Positions 57,292 to 64,000 of a DNA stretch of 64,000 bases are shown piece by piece. Each line of letters begins with the position of its first letter. Position 1 is the stretch's first letter. Source of the DNA: Pseudomaricurvus hydrocarbonicus (GTDB lineage Bacteria; Pseudomonadota; Gammaproteobacteria; Pseudomonadales; Cellvibrionaceae); the NCBI RefSeq assembly GCF_011602365.1, contig NZ_JAAONZ010000001.1:1-64000 (forward strand). Reading direction: 5' to 3'. The position numbers and the translations under genes were made by a program. The notes beneath the pieces are model-generated. The model had not been told where the DNA came from and made no database searches. It saw only the letters and a program-made list of their open reading frames with translations.

Positions 57292-57468
57292 ATGATTAAT
57301 AGTATGACCGGCACTGCAGCGCTTTTCGCGGTGATAGTGACGGTTACCGGTTGCTCCGGAATGTCCCGGCGGGACAAGAACACTGCCGTGGGCGCTGTGA
57401 TCGGTCATGAGGTCGATCAAACGTTCGGAAAAAGCAACCTCAATGGTACTGCAGCGCCGTCTGATTAA
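57292..57468 (+). CDS. Small OsmB-like lipoprotein, apparently shortened
   Basis: 58 codons. A signal sequence with lipobox (VTVTGCSGMSRRDKNTAVGA) is like OsmB and YMGG/glycine-zipper lipoproteins, whose next part is a Gly-rich zipper. Here only GAVIGHEVDQTFGK remains, so the zipper seems deleted. GGAGGT is about 13 bases upstream. It may still make a tiny outer-membrane lipoprotein. It lies just before an outer-membrane barrel gene in the same direction. Confidence 0.65.
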   Translation: MINSMTGTAALFAVIVTVTGCSGMSRRDKNTAVGAVIGHEVDQTFGKSNLNGTAAPSD

Positions 57469-57565
57469 GCGCGTGGCTGTAAAAATCTGAAAAATTCAAG
57501 CGCCTCACGATTTTAAATATGATGGCTTGATTTAGTCAGCTTGTTAAATTAACCAGGAAAACCAT

Positions 57566-58114
57566 ATGAAATATTTCAATCAAAAAATTCTTACATTAAG
57601 CCTGCTAGCGGCCGCTGTTCCGGGTTTGGCATTAGCAGCTGAACGCACCTATGGACCTGATTCAGGTGACCGGGAATTTTCATTGTCAGGAACTGGCAGC
57701 AGTGCCAAAGATGGTGATAATAGCAACTTTGGGGTAACCGGTGAATTAGGCTGGTTCACATCAGATAATATGGTGTGGGGTATCCGCCAGAGCGTCAACT
57801 TCGCAGATATTGAGGGCGAAAATACCAAGAATGACTATTGGAACGGGAGTACTCGCCTCTACACTGATTACCACTTCGGCTCCAATAAGGCCAGGCCCTT
57901 TATCGGTGCTTCATTAGGCGGTATCTATGGCGACGGAGTTAATGACACAGGCTTTGCCGGTCTTGAAATTGGACTGAAGTACTACGTACTTGAAAATACC
58001 TACATTCTGGGTCGTGGGGAATACCAATTTTTCTTTGAAAGCGGCAGCGATGCAAACGATAACTTTGATGATGGAGCCTGGGCCTATGCTGTAGGTATTG
58101 GCTATAACTTTTGA
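57566..58114 (+). CDS. Outer-membrane beta-barrel protein
   Basis: 182 residues with signal peptide (LTLSLLAAAVPGLALAA). The mature part alternates hydrophobic and polar residues in about eight strands (FGVTGELGWF, GSTRLYTDYHFG, RPFIGASLGG, FAGLEIGLKYYV, YILGRGEYQFFF) and ends in the aromatic C-terminal signature AVGIGYNF, recognised by the BAM complex. An eight-strand OmpA/OmpX-like porin or adhesin-like barrel of unknown role. AGGAAA precedes the ATG. Confidence 0.85.
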   Translation: MKYFNQKILTLSLLAAAVPGLALAAERTYGPDSGDREFSLSGTGSSAKDGDNSNFGVTGELGWFTSDNMVWGIRQSVNFADIEGENTKNDYWNGSTRLYTDYHFGSNKARPFIGASLGGIYGDGVNDTGFAGLEIGLKYYVLENTYILGRGEYQFFFESGSDANDNFDDGAWAYAVGIGYNF

Positions 58115-58227
58115 TCACTAACGATGCCTGAGAAATCTAAGGAACCTCTGAATAACGCTATATTTCACAACATTTCTTGATAGAGGTTCCGTTTTTCGGG
58201 CTAAATATCTCCGCATTTCTCATTTTT

Positions 58228-58263
58228 CCATCTGAAATTGGCCTTTTGGCCAATTTCAGATGG
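58228..58263. repeat. Perfect 16-bp hairpin inside the IS5 end
   Basis: CCATCTGAAATTGGCC and its exact complement flank TTTT. It lies between the transposase stop codon and the IS end. Strong hairpins near IS ends can block incoming or outgoing transcription. No U-tract follows on the transposase strand. Confidence 0.8.
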
Positions 58264-58273
58264 AGTTATCCCA

Positions 58274-59053
58274 TTAGGGCATCATATAAGGCTCAGCGCG
58301 AAGCAAATTGGCAAAGCCGGCCAGAAGATACAAACGGTTGCTGTTCTTTGCCAAACCGCGATAGCGGACTTTGCTATGACCAAATTGGCATTTCATTCGG
58401 TGGAAACAATACTCGACTTTGGCTCTAACACTGGCCTTAATTTTTTCCGCCTGTGACATCGGATCTGATTTAGCCGGCGTCGAGCGCTTCCCCGGACGCG
58501 TGGCAATCTGCCATTCTATGTTGCGATCTTTGTGTTCCTCACGCTTGTCTGAACCTTGATAACCCGCATCACCCCAGATCCGCTTTTCATGGCCATGTAA
58601 TAACTGATCTACCTGGGTGATGTCATCAACATTGGCGGGTGTCGTCGTCAGGCTGTGAATGAGGCCCAGCGATTCATCAACAGCCACATGCATCTTCATG
58701 CCGAAGTGCCATGCATTGCCTTTCTTAACTTGATGCATCTCAGCGTCGCGCTCACCCTTTTCATTTTTGGTCGAAGAGAGCGCGGCAATAATGGTCGCAT
58801 CCACGATACTGCCTTCTTGGAGCTTCAGCCCCTGGGAAGCCTGATGGCCCTGGATGATGTCGAATAAACGCTGGCCAAACTTAGGCTTCTCCAGAAAATG
58901 ACGAAAGTTAAGAATGGTCGTCTCGTCTGGCAGGTTATCTGACATCCTTAGCCCGGAAAAACGGTGCATAGACTCAATTTCATATAGCGCATCTTCCATC
59001 GCCGGATCGCTCAGAGTATACATAAGCTGCATAACGTGAATGCGCAACATCAC
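58274..59053 (-). pseudogene. IS5-family transposase, N-terminally truncated
   Basis: About 260 residues remain. The DDE nuclease is visible: SIVDATIIAALSSTKN (first Asp), IWGDAGYQGSDKRE (second Asp) and RAKVEYCFHRMKCQFG (Glu). The N-terminal domain starts abruptly at PYPLPVMLRIHVMQLMYTLS; 40-50 residues of relatives are missing and stops lie just upstream. Reads through to a normal C-terminus. It could be expressed but should lack the DNA-binding start. Confidence 0.85.
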
Positions 59054-59089
59054 CGGCAGTGGATAGGGCTTGCGGCCAGTAAAAAACGG

Positions 59090-59252
59090 TTTCTATTACT
59101 GGCAGAAAATCCTCGGCTGTTAAAGCATCGCTCGGGTTTCATTGAGGGATACGATAGTTATCCGCAGGGTCAGCATGTCATCTTTTGCCTGATTGGCCAG
59201 GGATGCATTGAGATCATTGGTATTCCTCACAAAAGAGATGGATATCGTCTAA
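59090..59252 (+). pseudogene. RelE/ParE-type toxin gene fragment
   Basis: Reads LLLAENPRLLKHRSGFIEGY, DSYPQGQHVIFCLIGQG and IEIIGIPHKR, the conserved core and C-terminus of ParE toxins, then needs a one-base shift to end as MDIV and stop at 59252. The 5' half is cut off by the IS5 element. No antitoxin gene was recognised upstream; it may have been lost with the toxin's 5' half. Confidence 0.65.
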
Positions 59253-59517
59253 TATTTCCTGCCTCACTGATCACTCTACTCTTACCTTTCCTCCCATCCG
59301 TTAAATTTTCTCAACCTTTCTGTTCCCGCTTGAGTGCGTCAGCGAACCGACTGCCCCTCTCCCCTAGCGTATTGTTGAATTTGATCGTGAATTCCATGTT
59401 TCGTGACGATTCAGAACCCTCCCGGTAATGATGCCGGAGAAGAAACGCTTAGATGAAGCGGTTAACCAGGACATTTTGTCCGACTAACACACTCTGCTCT
59501 ACTCGAAGGAAATTCGT
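59253..59517. other. Gap between parE remnant and PRC-barrel gene
   Basis: No gene. It contains the upstream region of the PRC-barrel gene, with AAGGAAA just before its ATG. Confidence 0.4.
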
Positions 59518-60012
59518 ATGAAGAAGCTACATTCATTTGCACTTTATGCATTGGTCACACCAGCCATAACATTAGGTGCGGGTTCTTTGCTGGCCGAAAA
59601 ACCCACTCCCTCAGTTACCCAAGATAGTCAAAGCACACAGCGCGCCGAGCAATCCGATTCGCGGACAGCGGCAGATCGTCAAGACACCCGCGATCAGTCT
59701 CGCATGCAGCACCGGGGCTATATGAGCTCGGCTCCGGCTAATGGTATGCAGGCGAGCGACCTCATCGGGACTGAGGTTAAAACCACTGGTGATGAAGATG
59801 TGGGCCCGGTGAATGATCTGATTATTAACAAGAACGGTCAGGTCGTGGCTATTGTGGTCAACGTGGGCGGATTCCTCGGTATGGGTGAGGAAGCTGTAGC
59901 CATTGGCTGGGATGACGTAACGAGATCAGGTACTTCTGATAAGCCAGAACTGCGAATTGACCTGACCCGTGAAAATCTGCGCTCTGCGCCTGAGTTTGAA
60001 AAGCAGAAGTGA
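59518..60012 (+). CDS. Exported PRC-barrel domain protein
   Basis: 164 residues with a signal peptide ending near SLLA. A Gln/Ser/Asp-rich linker (about 30-75) is followed by one PRC-barrel domain (ASDLIGTEVKTTGDEDVGPV, QVVAIVVNVGGFLGMGEEAV). Periplasmic PRC-barrel proteins of this type are common in stress clusters with CsbD/BON genes; the function is unknown. A strong terminator follows. Its 3' end is partly duplicated at 61053-61179. Confidence 0.87.
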   Translation: MKKLHSFALYALVTPAITLGAGSLLAEKPTPSVTQDSQSTQRAEQSDSRTAADRQDTRDQSRMQHRGYMSSAPANGMQASDLIGTEVKTTGDEDVGPVNDLIINKNGQVVAIVVNVGGFLGMGEEAVAIGWDDVTRSGTSDKPELRIDLTRENLRSAPEFEKQK

Positions 60013-60046
60013 ATTCCAGCATCCCCACTTATGGTGGAATGAACAG

Positions 60047-60074
60047 ACGGCAGGGGCGAAAGCCTCTGCCGTTT
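60047..60074 (+). terminator. Intrinsic terminator after the PRC-barrel gene
   Basis: An 11-bp GC-rich stem (ACGGCAGGGGC / GCCTCTGCCGT, one G-T pair) with a GAAA loop, followed by TTTCC. It lies 35 bp past the stop codon. Short U-tract but very stable stem. Confidence 0.75.
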
Positions 60075-60130
60075 CCACTATGCTAGTGGGCCGACACACA
60101 CTCTTTGTAGATGCGACCACGGTGCATCCC

Positions 60131-60345
60131 TCAATGCTTTGATATCAACATGTCGTCGCGTAGGTTCTCCGCCCACGAGGCAACGACCGCGGCTTCCACC
60201 TTCTTCATTTCCTCTACGGGCGGCAGCACAGCCGGCAACCCGAGCGTCTCGATCCATAATTCGTCTTCAGTCACCCGCGCTTGCCGCAGGGCCGCTGGCA
60301 TGAACTTACCGCAATAAAGCAGCATCAGCGGCTCCCCTGTCGCCA
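60131..60345 (-). pseudogene. DUF421/YetF C-terminal remnant
   Basis: Reads GEPLMLLYCGKFMPAALRQA, RVTEDELW and KKVEAAVVASWAEN, the cytoplasmic C-terminal domain of DUF421 (YetF) membrane proteins. The N-terminal membrane helices are absent. About 65-70 codons remain. The only usable start is internal. Likely a broken gene. Confidence 0.5.
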
Positions 60346-60428
60346 GCCACCACGCCCAGACGCAGGGAGATCAAGCCGCGGCCGTGGACGGAGAGCTTCT
60401 GACGCAAGACACAGCGCGGTGATCGCGA

Positions 60429-60767
60429 TCAGCGCGGTGCGCTTCGATCCAGATACGCATCCATCAGCCTGGCGTTGCGCAGATTGGCCTTGAACGCGAT
60501 ATCGAACACGTCCCCGAGCACCGGTACCGCGCCGACCACGGCATCCAGTGCGACGTTCAGCACCATGCGCGTGAGCACCCTGGAGGGCACGCCGGCACGC
60601 GCCGCTAGCGCGACGATGTAGAACGACGCCCCGGCCGTCGCGAAATCGCCGACCACCGGCAGCAGCCCGATGAGACCATCGACCCCGATTCGGAAACCGC
60701 CGGGCAGACGGATCGAACTGTCCATCAGCCGCGCGAGCTGGTGCACGCGTGCACGCGCCGTGTTCAT
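60429..60767 (-). CDS. DUF4112 membrane protein
   Basis: 112 residues. DUF4112 motifs are GGFRIGVDGLIGLLPVVGDF and VVGAVPVLGDVFDIAFKANL, two hydrophobic segments each ending in a VxGD turn. Small inner-membrane protein of unknown function. Its ATG overlaps the stop of the YqaE-like gene (ATGA), so the two form an operon. Base composition is visibly GC-richer than the copper or alginate genes. Confidence 0.88.
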   Translation of the reverse strand: MNTARARVHQLARLMDSSIRLPGGFRIGVDGLIGLLPVVGDFATAGASFYIVALAARAGVPSRVLTRMVLNVALDAVVGAVPVLGDVFDIAFKANLRNARLMDAYLDRSAPR

Positions 60768-60922
60768 CGCTTGGTGATGATCCTCACGGCGTGGACGATG
60801 CCGGGAATATAGCCGAGCAGCGTGAGCAGAATGTTGATCCTGAAATGCTTGCCGATACCTTCCTGCAGGAAGACGCCTAACGGCGGCAGGAAGATCGCGA
60901 TGATGATGCGTAACAGGTCCAA
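60764..60922 (-). CDS. YqaE/Pmp3-family small membrane protein
   Basis: 52 residues with two helices: LLRIIIAIFLPPLGVFLQEG and INILLTLLGYIPGIVHAVRI, the Pmp3/UPF0057 signature. Members help keep membrane potential under salt or cold stress in yeast and plants, and are stress-induced in bacteria. The start is TTG with AAGGAG nine bases upstream. Coupled to the downstream DUF4112 gene. Confidence 0.88.
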   Translation of the reverse strand: MDLLRIIIAIFLPPLGVFLQEGIGKHFRINILLTLLGYIPGIVHAVRIITKR

Positions 60923-61052
60923 TGGCTGTGCTCCTTAATACGATTGCCGTTTGGTCACCGGCACGTGGCCGTTCTCAAACAGGTCGAGAGACACTGCATC
61001 TTGACCCGTCGGGCCCGAAGGTTCCGTGCGACATCCCACACTAGGCCCGCGA

Positions 61053-61179
61053 CTGGGATGACGTAACGGGATCAGGAACTGCGAATTGACCTGCCCCGTG
61101 AGAATCTGCGCTCTGGGCCGGAGTTTGAAAGGCAGAATTGAACTCCAGCACCCTTACTTGTGGCGGAAGAAATAGACGG
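61053..61179 (+). repeat. Duplicated 3' end of the PRC-barrel gene
   Basis: The sequence from CTGGGATGACGTAACGGGAT onward parallels 59907-60050, covering the last codons, the stop and the trailer of the PRC-barrel gene, with one 17-base deletion and scattered substitutions. The two copies are direct repeats around the DUF421 remnant, DUF4112 and yqaE. Confidence 0.8.
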
Positions 61180-61273
61180 GCCTCGAGCGACTGTGTACAC
61201 CACCGCACAGACCATCCCACGACATACTGCCATGCTCCAATCCACCCTTATTGATAATTGAAGAAGAATCACC

Positions 61274-61438
61274 ATGAAACTCAGCAAATTTATTATAGTA
61301 GCCCTGCTCGCGAGTACCCTGATGATCACGTTGTCTGCCTGCGAGAAGCAAGGTCCACTCGAGGAGGCTGGTGAGCAAATTGACGACACAGTCGAGGACG
61401 CGGGCGACGACATCGAAGATGCCACCGACGGCGGCTGA
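61274..61438 (+). CDS. Small acidic lipoprotein
   Basis: 54 residues. A signal sequence with lipobox (STLMITLSAC, Cys about 23) is followed by a highly acidic tail (EEAGEQIDDTVEDAGDDIED). It resembles entericidin-like and other tiny stress lipoproteins in layout. GAAGAA precedes the ATG. Function unknown. Confidence 0.7.
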   Translation: MKLSKFIIVALLASTLMITLSACEKQGPLEEAGEQIDDTVEDAGDDIEDATDGG

Positions 61439-61706
61439 TCGCTGTCTCTTCTCAATTGCGCGCCCCACCAGATGCTGAAATTCAGGTGCTCCAGTTCCGG
61501 TAGTATCCGCGCTCCCGAGCATCACGATCGGGAACTGGCTTGCAGTTACTCAGGAGCGGGACGCATCTACCGTGTATGGTCGCTATCGCAGCACGGAACG
61601 AGAGAGATGCTTTTTGCAATCACTACGGATTTCCGATTGAGAACACTCTCGTATTGATAGCATCGCGGGTCAAGTCAAGGTCCGCCGGGAGGCCCTTTCG
61701 GTTCCT

Positions 61707-62777
61707 ATGAAAATAGTTCTGGTCGTACTGGCCCTGCTGCTGGTGATTGCTACAGCCCTTCCGTTACTTCGTTTCGACCAGTGGTGGATTCGCGTCTTTG
61801 ATTTTCCAAGGGCGCAAATCACCATCGCAGGCCTCGCACTCCTTGCCCTCTATCTCTATTTCTGGAAGGCGCGACGCGTCTACGAATCCGTCGTACTCGC
61901 GCTATTGGTGCTGGCCGTGGGATACCAGGCAGTGAAGATGTTTCCTTACACGGTGCTGATGCCCAAGCAGGTACTAGCGGCTGAGTCGCGCTCGGACGAC
62001 ACCGACCTCAGCCTGCTCGTTGCAAACGTGCTGATGGAAAACCGGGATTCCGAGGCCTTTCTCGATGTCGTGCGCGAGTATGATCCTGACGTAATAATGG
62101 CCGTGGAGACAGACGAATGGTGGGAGGAGGCACTCAGGACACTGGAACAGAGGTATCCGCACACGCTTAAGAGCCCGCTCGGCAACACCTATGGCATGCT
62201 CGTGTATAGTCGACTCGAGATGATCGACCCCGAGATCCGGTTTATTCTCAAAGACAGCATCCCGTCGATGCATCTGCAGGCGGTGTTGCCGTCATCTGAC
62301 CGGGTCTTTATGCATTTCCTTCACCCCGATCCGCCCAATCCGAAGTATGCAACCGAGACAACCGAGCGAGATGCAGAACTGCTGATCGTGGGCCGGGAAG
62401 TGGAAAAGCGCGATAAGCCAACAATTATTGCAGGAGACTTCAACGATGTAGCATGGTCCTATACCACCAACCTGTTTCAGAAAACCAGCGGCCTGCTCGA
62501 CCCACGCGTCGGGCGGGGAATGTACAGTACCTTCAACGCCAAGAACCCCCTCCTGCGTTGGCAGCTCGACCACGTCTTTCACTCCGATCATTTTAAGCTC
62601 GTCCGCATGGAGAGAGGACCCGCCTGGGGATCGGATCATTTTCCCATCTTCATCGAACTGAGCCTGGAGTCCGGAGCAGAAGCAGAAGCAGAGCAGGAAG
62701 AACCGGATACGAACCGGACGGAAGGGGAAAAGGTAGATGAGAAGATCGAAGATGGTAAGGAGCACAAGGACGAATGA
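61707..62777 (+). CDS. Membrane-anchored endonuclease/exonuclease/phosphatase-family protein
   Basis: 356 residues. Two or three N-terminal helices (about 1-20, 38-55, 62-82) precede a periplasmic EEP domain (about 105-330) with VANVLMENRD (metal-ligand Asn), VETDEWW, LHPDPPNP, the catalytic IIAGDFNDV and GSDHFPIF. Substrate could be phospholipid, nucleic acid or sugar phosphate. The tail (after 325) is a run of Glu and Lys. Compared with soluble members, the three-helix anchor is as in the YafD/VpsF-like subgroup. Confidence 0.87.
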   Translation: MKIVLVVLALLLVIATALPLLRFDQWWIRVFDFPRAQITIAGLALLALYLYFWKARRVYESVVLALLVLAVGYQAVKMFPYTVLMPKQVLAAESRSDDTDLSLLVANVLMENRDSEAFLDVVREYDPDVIMAVETDEWWEEALRTLEQRYPHTLKSPLGNTYGMLVYSRLEMIDPEIRFILKDSIPSMHLQAVLPSSDRVFMHFLHPDPPNPKYATETTERDAELLIVGREVEKRDKPTIIAGDFNDVAWSYTTNLFQKTSGLLDPRVGRGMYSTFNAKNPLLRWQLDHVFHSDHFKLVRMERGPAWGSDHFPIFIELSLESGAEAEAEQEEPDTNRTEGEKVDEKIEDGKEHKDE

Positions 62778-63282
62778 CCCTGTCGGGAGCGGCGTCCGGC
62801 AGAATCCTGATATGCCGCCGGCCACAACTGCCGGCGCGCGCATTCCCGGGCTCTCCGTTTCATCCGGGAACTGGGGATCGAACCGTTCGGTTTGCCGCGG
62901 TCCTTCCTGCGCCCGGGCCGAGGACGTCCGCAACAGCATGCCGAAGGCGATGCATTGACCGGGCAGCCGCGTCGTGGAATCTGGCAAAGACCGTGCGGCA
63001 GCAAGGTAGTGCATGCAATCGCATACCAGATGGACCTCTGAGCACACCGGCGAGATGCTCTTACGCAATACTGCCCACGACTTCCATTCCTGGACGGTCG
63101 CAGCGCTGCTGACAGCCCATGAAGGAAGTCGGGTCCAACCCGGGACGTGGCCGCCGGTCGCGACGGCAGATGAAATTATCGAGCATAACCATCAGAGCAT
63201 GAGCCAGCGTTCGCTAACGCACCGAAGCAGGATTCGTGCTGTGGTACAAAGGAATACACTCAACTGTTAAAGAAAACGAATC
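62778..63282. other. 500-bp stretch without supported gene
   Basis: GC-rich. A large minus-strand frame (62292-63068) lies mostly over the EEP gene and has no motif. The plus frame 63013-63270 also lacks motifs. Confidence 0.4.
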
Positions 63283-63357
63283 ATGAACTCAATAATCTGG
63301 ATTGTAGGTGCCGTCGTCATTGTTTTGTTTGTTTTGGGATTACTGGGGTTGCGCTGA
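63283..63357 (+). CDS. 24-residue single-helix membrane peptide
   Basis: Reads MNSIIWIVGAVVIVLFVLGL then LGLR and stop. Short peptides of this pattern recur in proteobacteria near stress genes. One membrane helix with a C-terminal Arg. Upstream AAAGAAAACG is a poor ribosome site. Confidence 0.6.
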   Translation: MNSIIWIVGAVVIVLFVLGLLGLR

Positions 63358-63511
63358 ATCCCTGGAGACCTCAGCCATGGGGACGCTCGCGATTCTGCAG
63401 CCGAAAATACCGATCGCTTATACAACTCGCCCCAGCGGAGTGGCAAGAAGCGTCGCGACCCTCGGCGTTGTCTGGCGTGTTACACAGCTGAGATGAGTAG
63501 CGGGAGGCGCG

Positions 63512-64000
63512 GTGGATTTGAAGAGCGACTATCCCTACTGGGCGGTCAAGAATGGCCTGATGTACGCCTTCCCCCAGCTCGATGCCGACATCAGTTGTGA
63601 CGTGGCGGTGGTCGGCGCTGGCATCACTCGCGCACCATTCGCCGATGAATTGGCTGGCCACGATCACCATCTTATGGTGCTCGATCAGCGAGACGTGTGC
63701 TGGGGCAGCACCTCGGCCAGCACGCGGCGTTTAGGCATACCAGTCCAGCCTAAACGCCATGTGTGAGAGCTTGTACTACGCCAGTAATCGCAGGGGCCAT
63801 CCGGTTCTGGCAGACGAATTTTCCTGGCGCAAACAACACGGTTTACCGGTTCGTTGGTTAAGCCATGCCCGACTCAAGAATCAGTACCGACTGACTGCTC
63901 CAGCGACCATCCTCTGTTCGGTGGCCGCTCGGGTTGATCCCTCCCGGCTTGGTTGCGCAGAATGCAGCGACAGGGCACGCAGGTGTTCGAGCGCACGCAG
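63512..64000 (+). pseudogene. FAD-dependent oxidoreductase, broken and cut by the window edge
   Basis: From GTG 63512 (GGGAGG upstream) the frame has YPYWAVKNGLMYAFPQL and a dinucleotide-binding start VAVVGAGITRAPFADELA, then WGSTSAST, as in DAO-type amino-acid oxidases. It then runs into a stop near 63766. In another frame homology resumes as CESLYYASNRRGHP, KQHGLPVRWL and VDPSRLG. At least one frameshift, with a probable deletion, separates the parts. The 3' end lies outside the window. Confidence 0.65.

Larger units (their letters stand above)
58141..59087 (-). mobile_element. IS5-family element, truncated at the transposase 5' end
   Basis: The left edge begins with GGAACCTCTGAATAACG, typical of IS5-type terminal repeats, and a matching AGAGGTTCC occurs 45 bp inside. 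Transposase homology ends near 59087, where sequence of a parE-like gene begins; no matching right terminal repeat was found there. The element is therefore incomplete and probably immobile. Confidence 0.75.

Noticed and set aside
61072-61525. Minus frames of 123-127 codons over the small acidic lipoprotein
   Set aside because: The plus-strand lipoprotein has a clean lipobox; the minus frames cross the duplicated PRC trailer and have no motif.
62292-63068. 258-codon minus frame across the EEP gene
   Set aside because: The plus-strand EEP protein has all catalytic motifs; the antisense frame has none.

Overview
The window looks like chromosome of a Gram-negative gammaproteobacterium, probably marine or biofilm-forming. 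It encodes a complete core type II secretion operon, alginate polymerisation genes of the Alg8/Alg44 type, many lipoproteins and outer-membrane proteins, and an NhaA antiporter. No rRNA, tRNA, CRISPR array or integrase gene was seen. The genus cannot be fixed from the sequence alone.

Left third (0.3-21.4 kb), two polysaccharide/secretion operons arranged divergently. On the minus strand, alg44 - alginate lyase-like - alg8 - algD - algA runs as a tight operon. It supplies GDP-mannuronate and polymerises and exports it under c-di-GMP control. A terminator follows, then a large secreted beta-helix protein (mannuronan epimerase-like) with a C-terminal carbohydrate-binding-like domain. The usual algK/E/X/I/J/F genes are not present here. 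About 1 kb away on the plus strand lies gspC-D-E-F-G-H-I-J-K-L-M, which could export the epimerase and other enzymes.

At 21.57 kb there is a remnant of the last 18 codons of guaA. The 3' end of guaA is a known integration site of genomic islands, so this may be an attachment-site scar. Everything to its right looks accessory: an operon of a phospholipase-D lipoprotein with two LssY_C proteins (21.8-25.9 kb), a divergent DUF3604 pair (26.4-30.6 kb), and a copper/silver block (30.6-42 kb). The copper block holds a cupredoxin, CopA ATPase, a frameshifted CopZ-like chaperone, a MerR regulator with a clear 19-bp-spacer operator-promoter, DUF411-CusC-CusB(CusF)-CusA, and a CopL-like metal-binding protein. 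Transposon and transporter debris (an RND fragment, an IS3 orfA scar, a truncated transglutaminase) borders it.

Right third (42.8-64 kb): an intact transglutaminase, NhaA, an OmpA/DUF4398 lipoprotein pair, a CheB-CheR-PAS protein with a PAS partner, then a mosaic of small stress and envelope genes. These are CsbD, a Crp-type regulator, a BON protein, a PAS-GGDEF cyclase, tiny lipoproteins, an outer-membrane barrel, a PRC-barrel protein, DUF4112, a YqaE/Pmp3-like protein, an endonuclease/exonuclease/phosphatase-family protein and a 24-residue membrane peptide. This stretch has much decay: a second csbD, an IS5-type insertion in a parE-like toxin gene, a DUF421 remnant, a duplicated PRC 3' end and a broken FAD oxidoreductase at the window edge. 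Such genes commonly sit together in stress islands, and the decay suggests repeated gain and loss.
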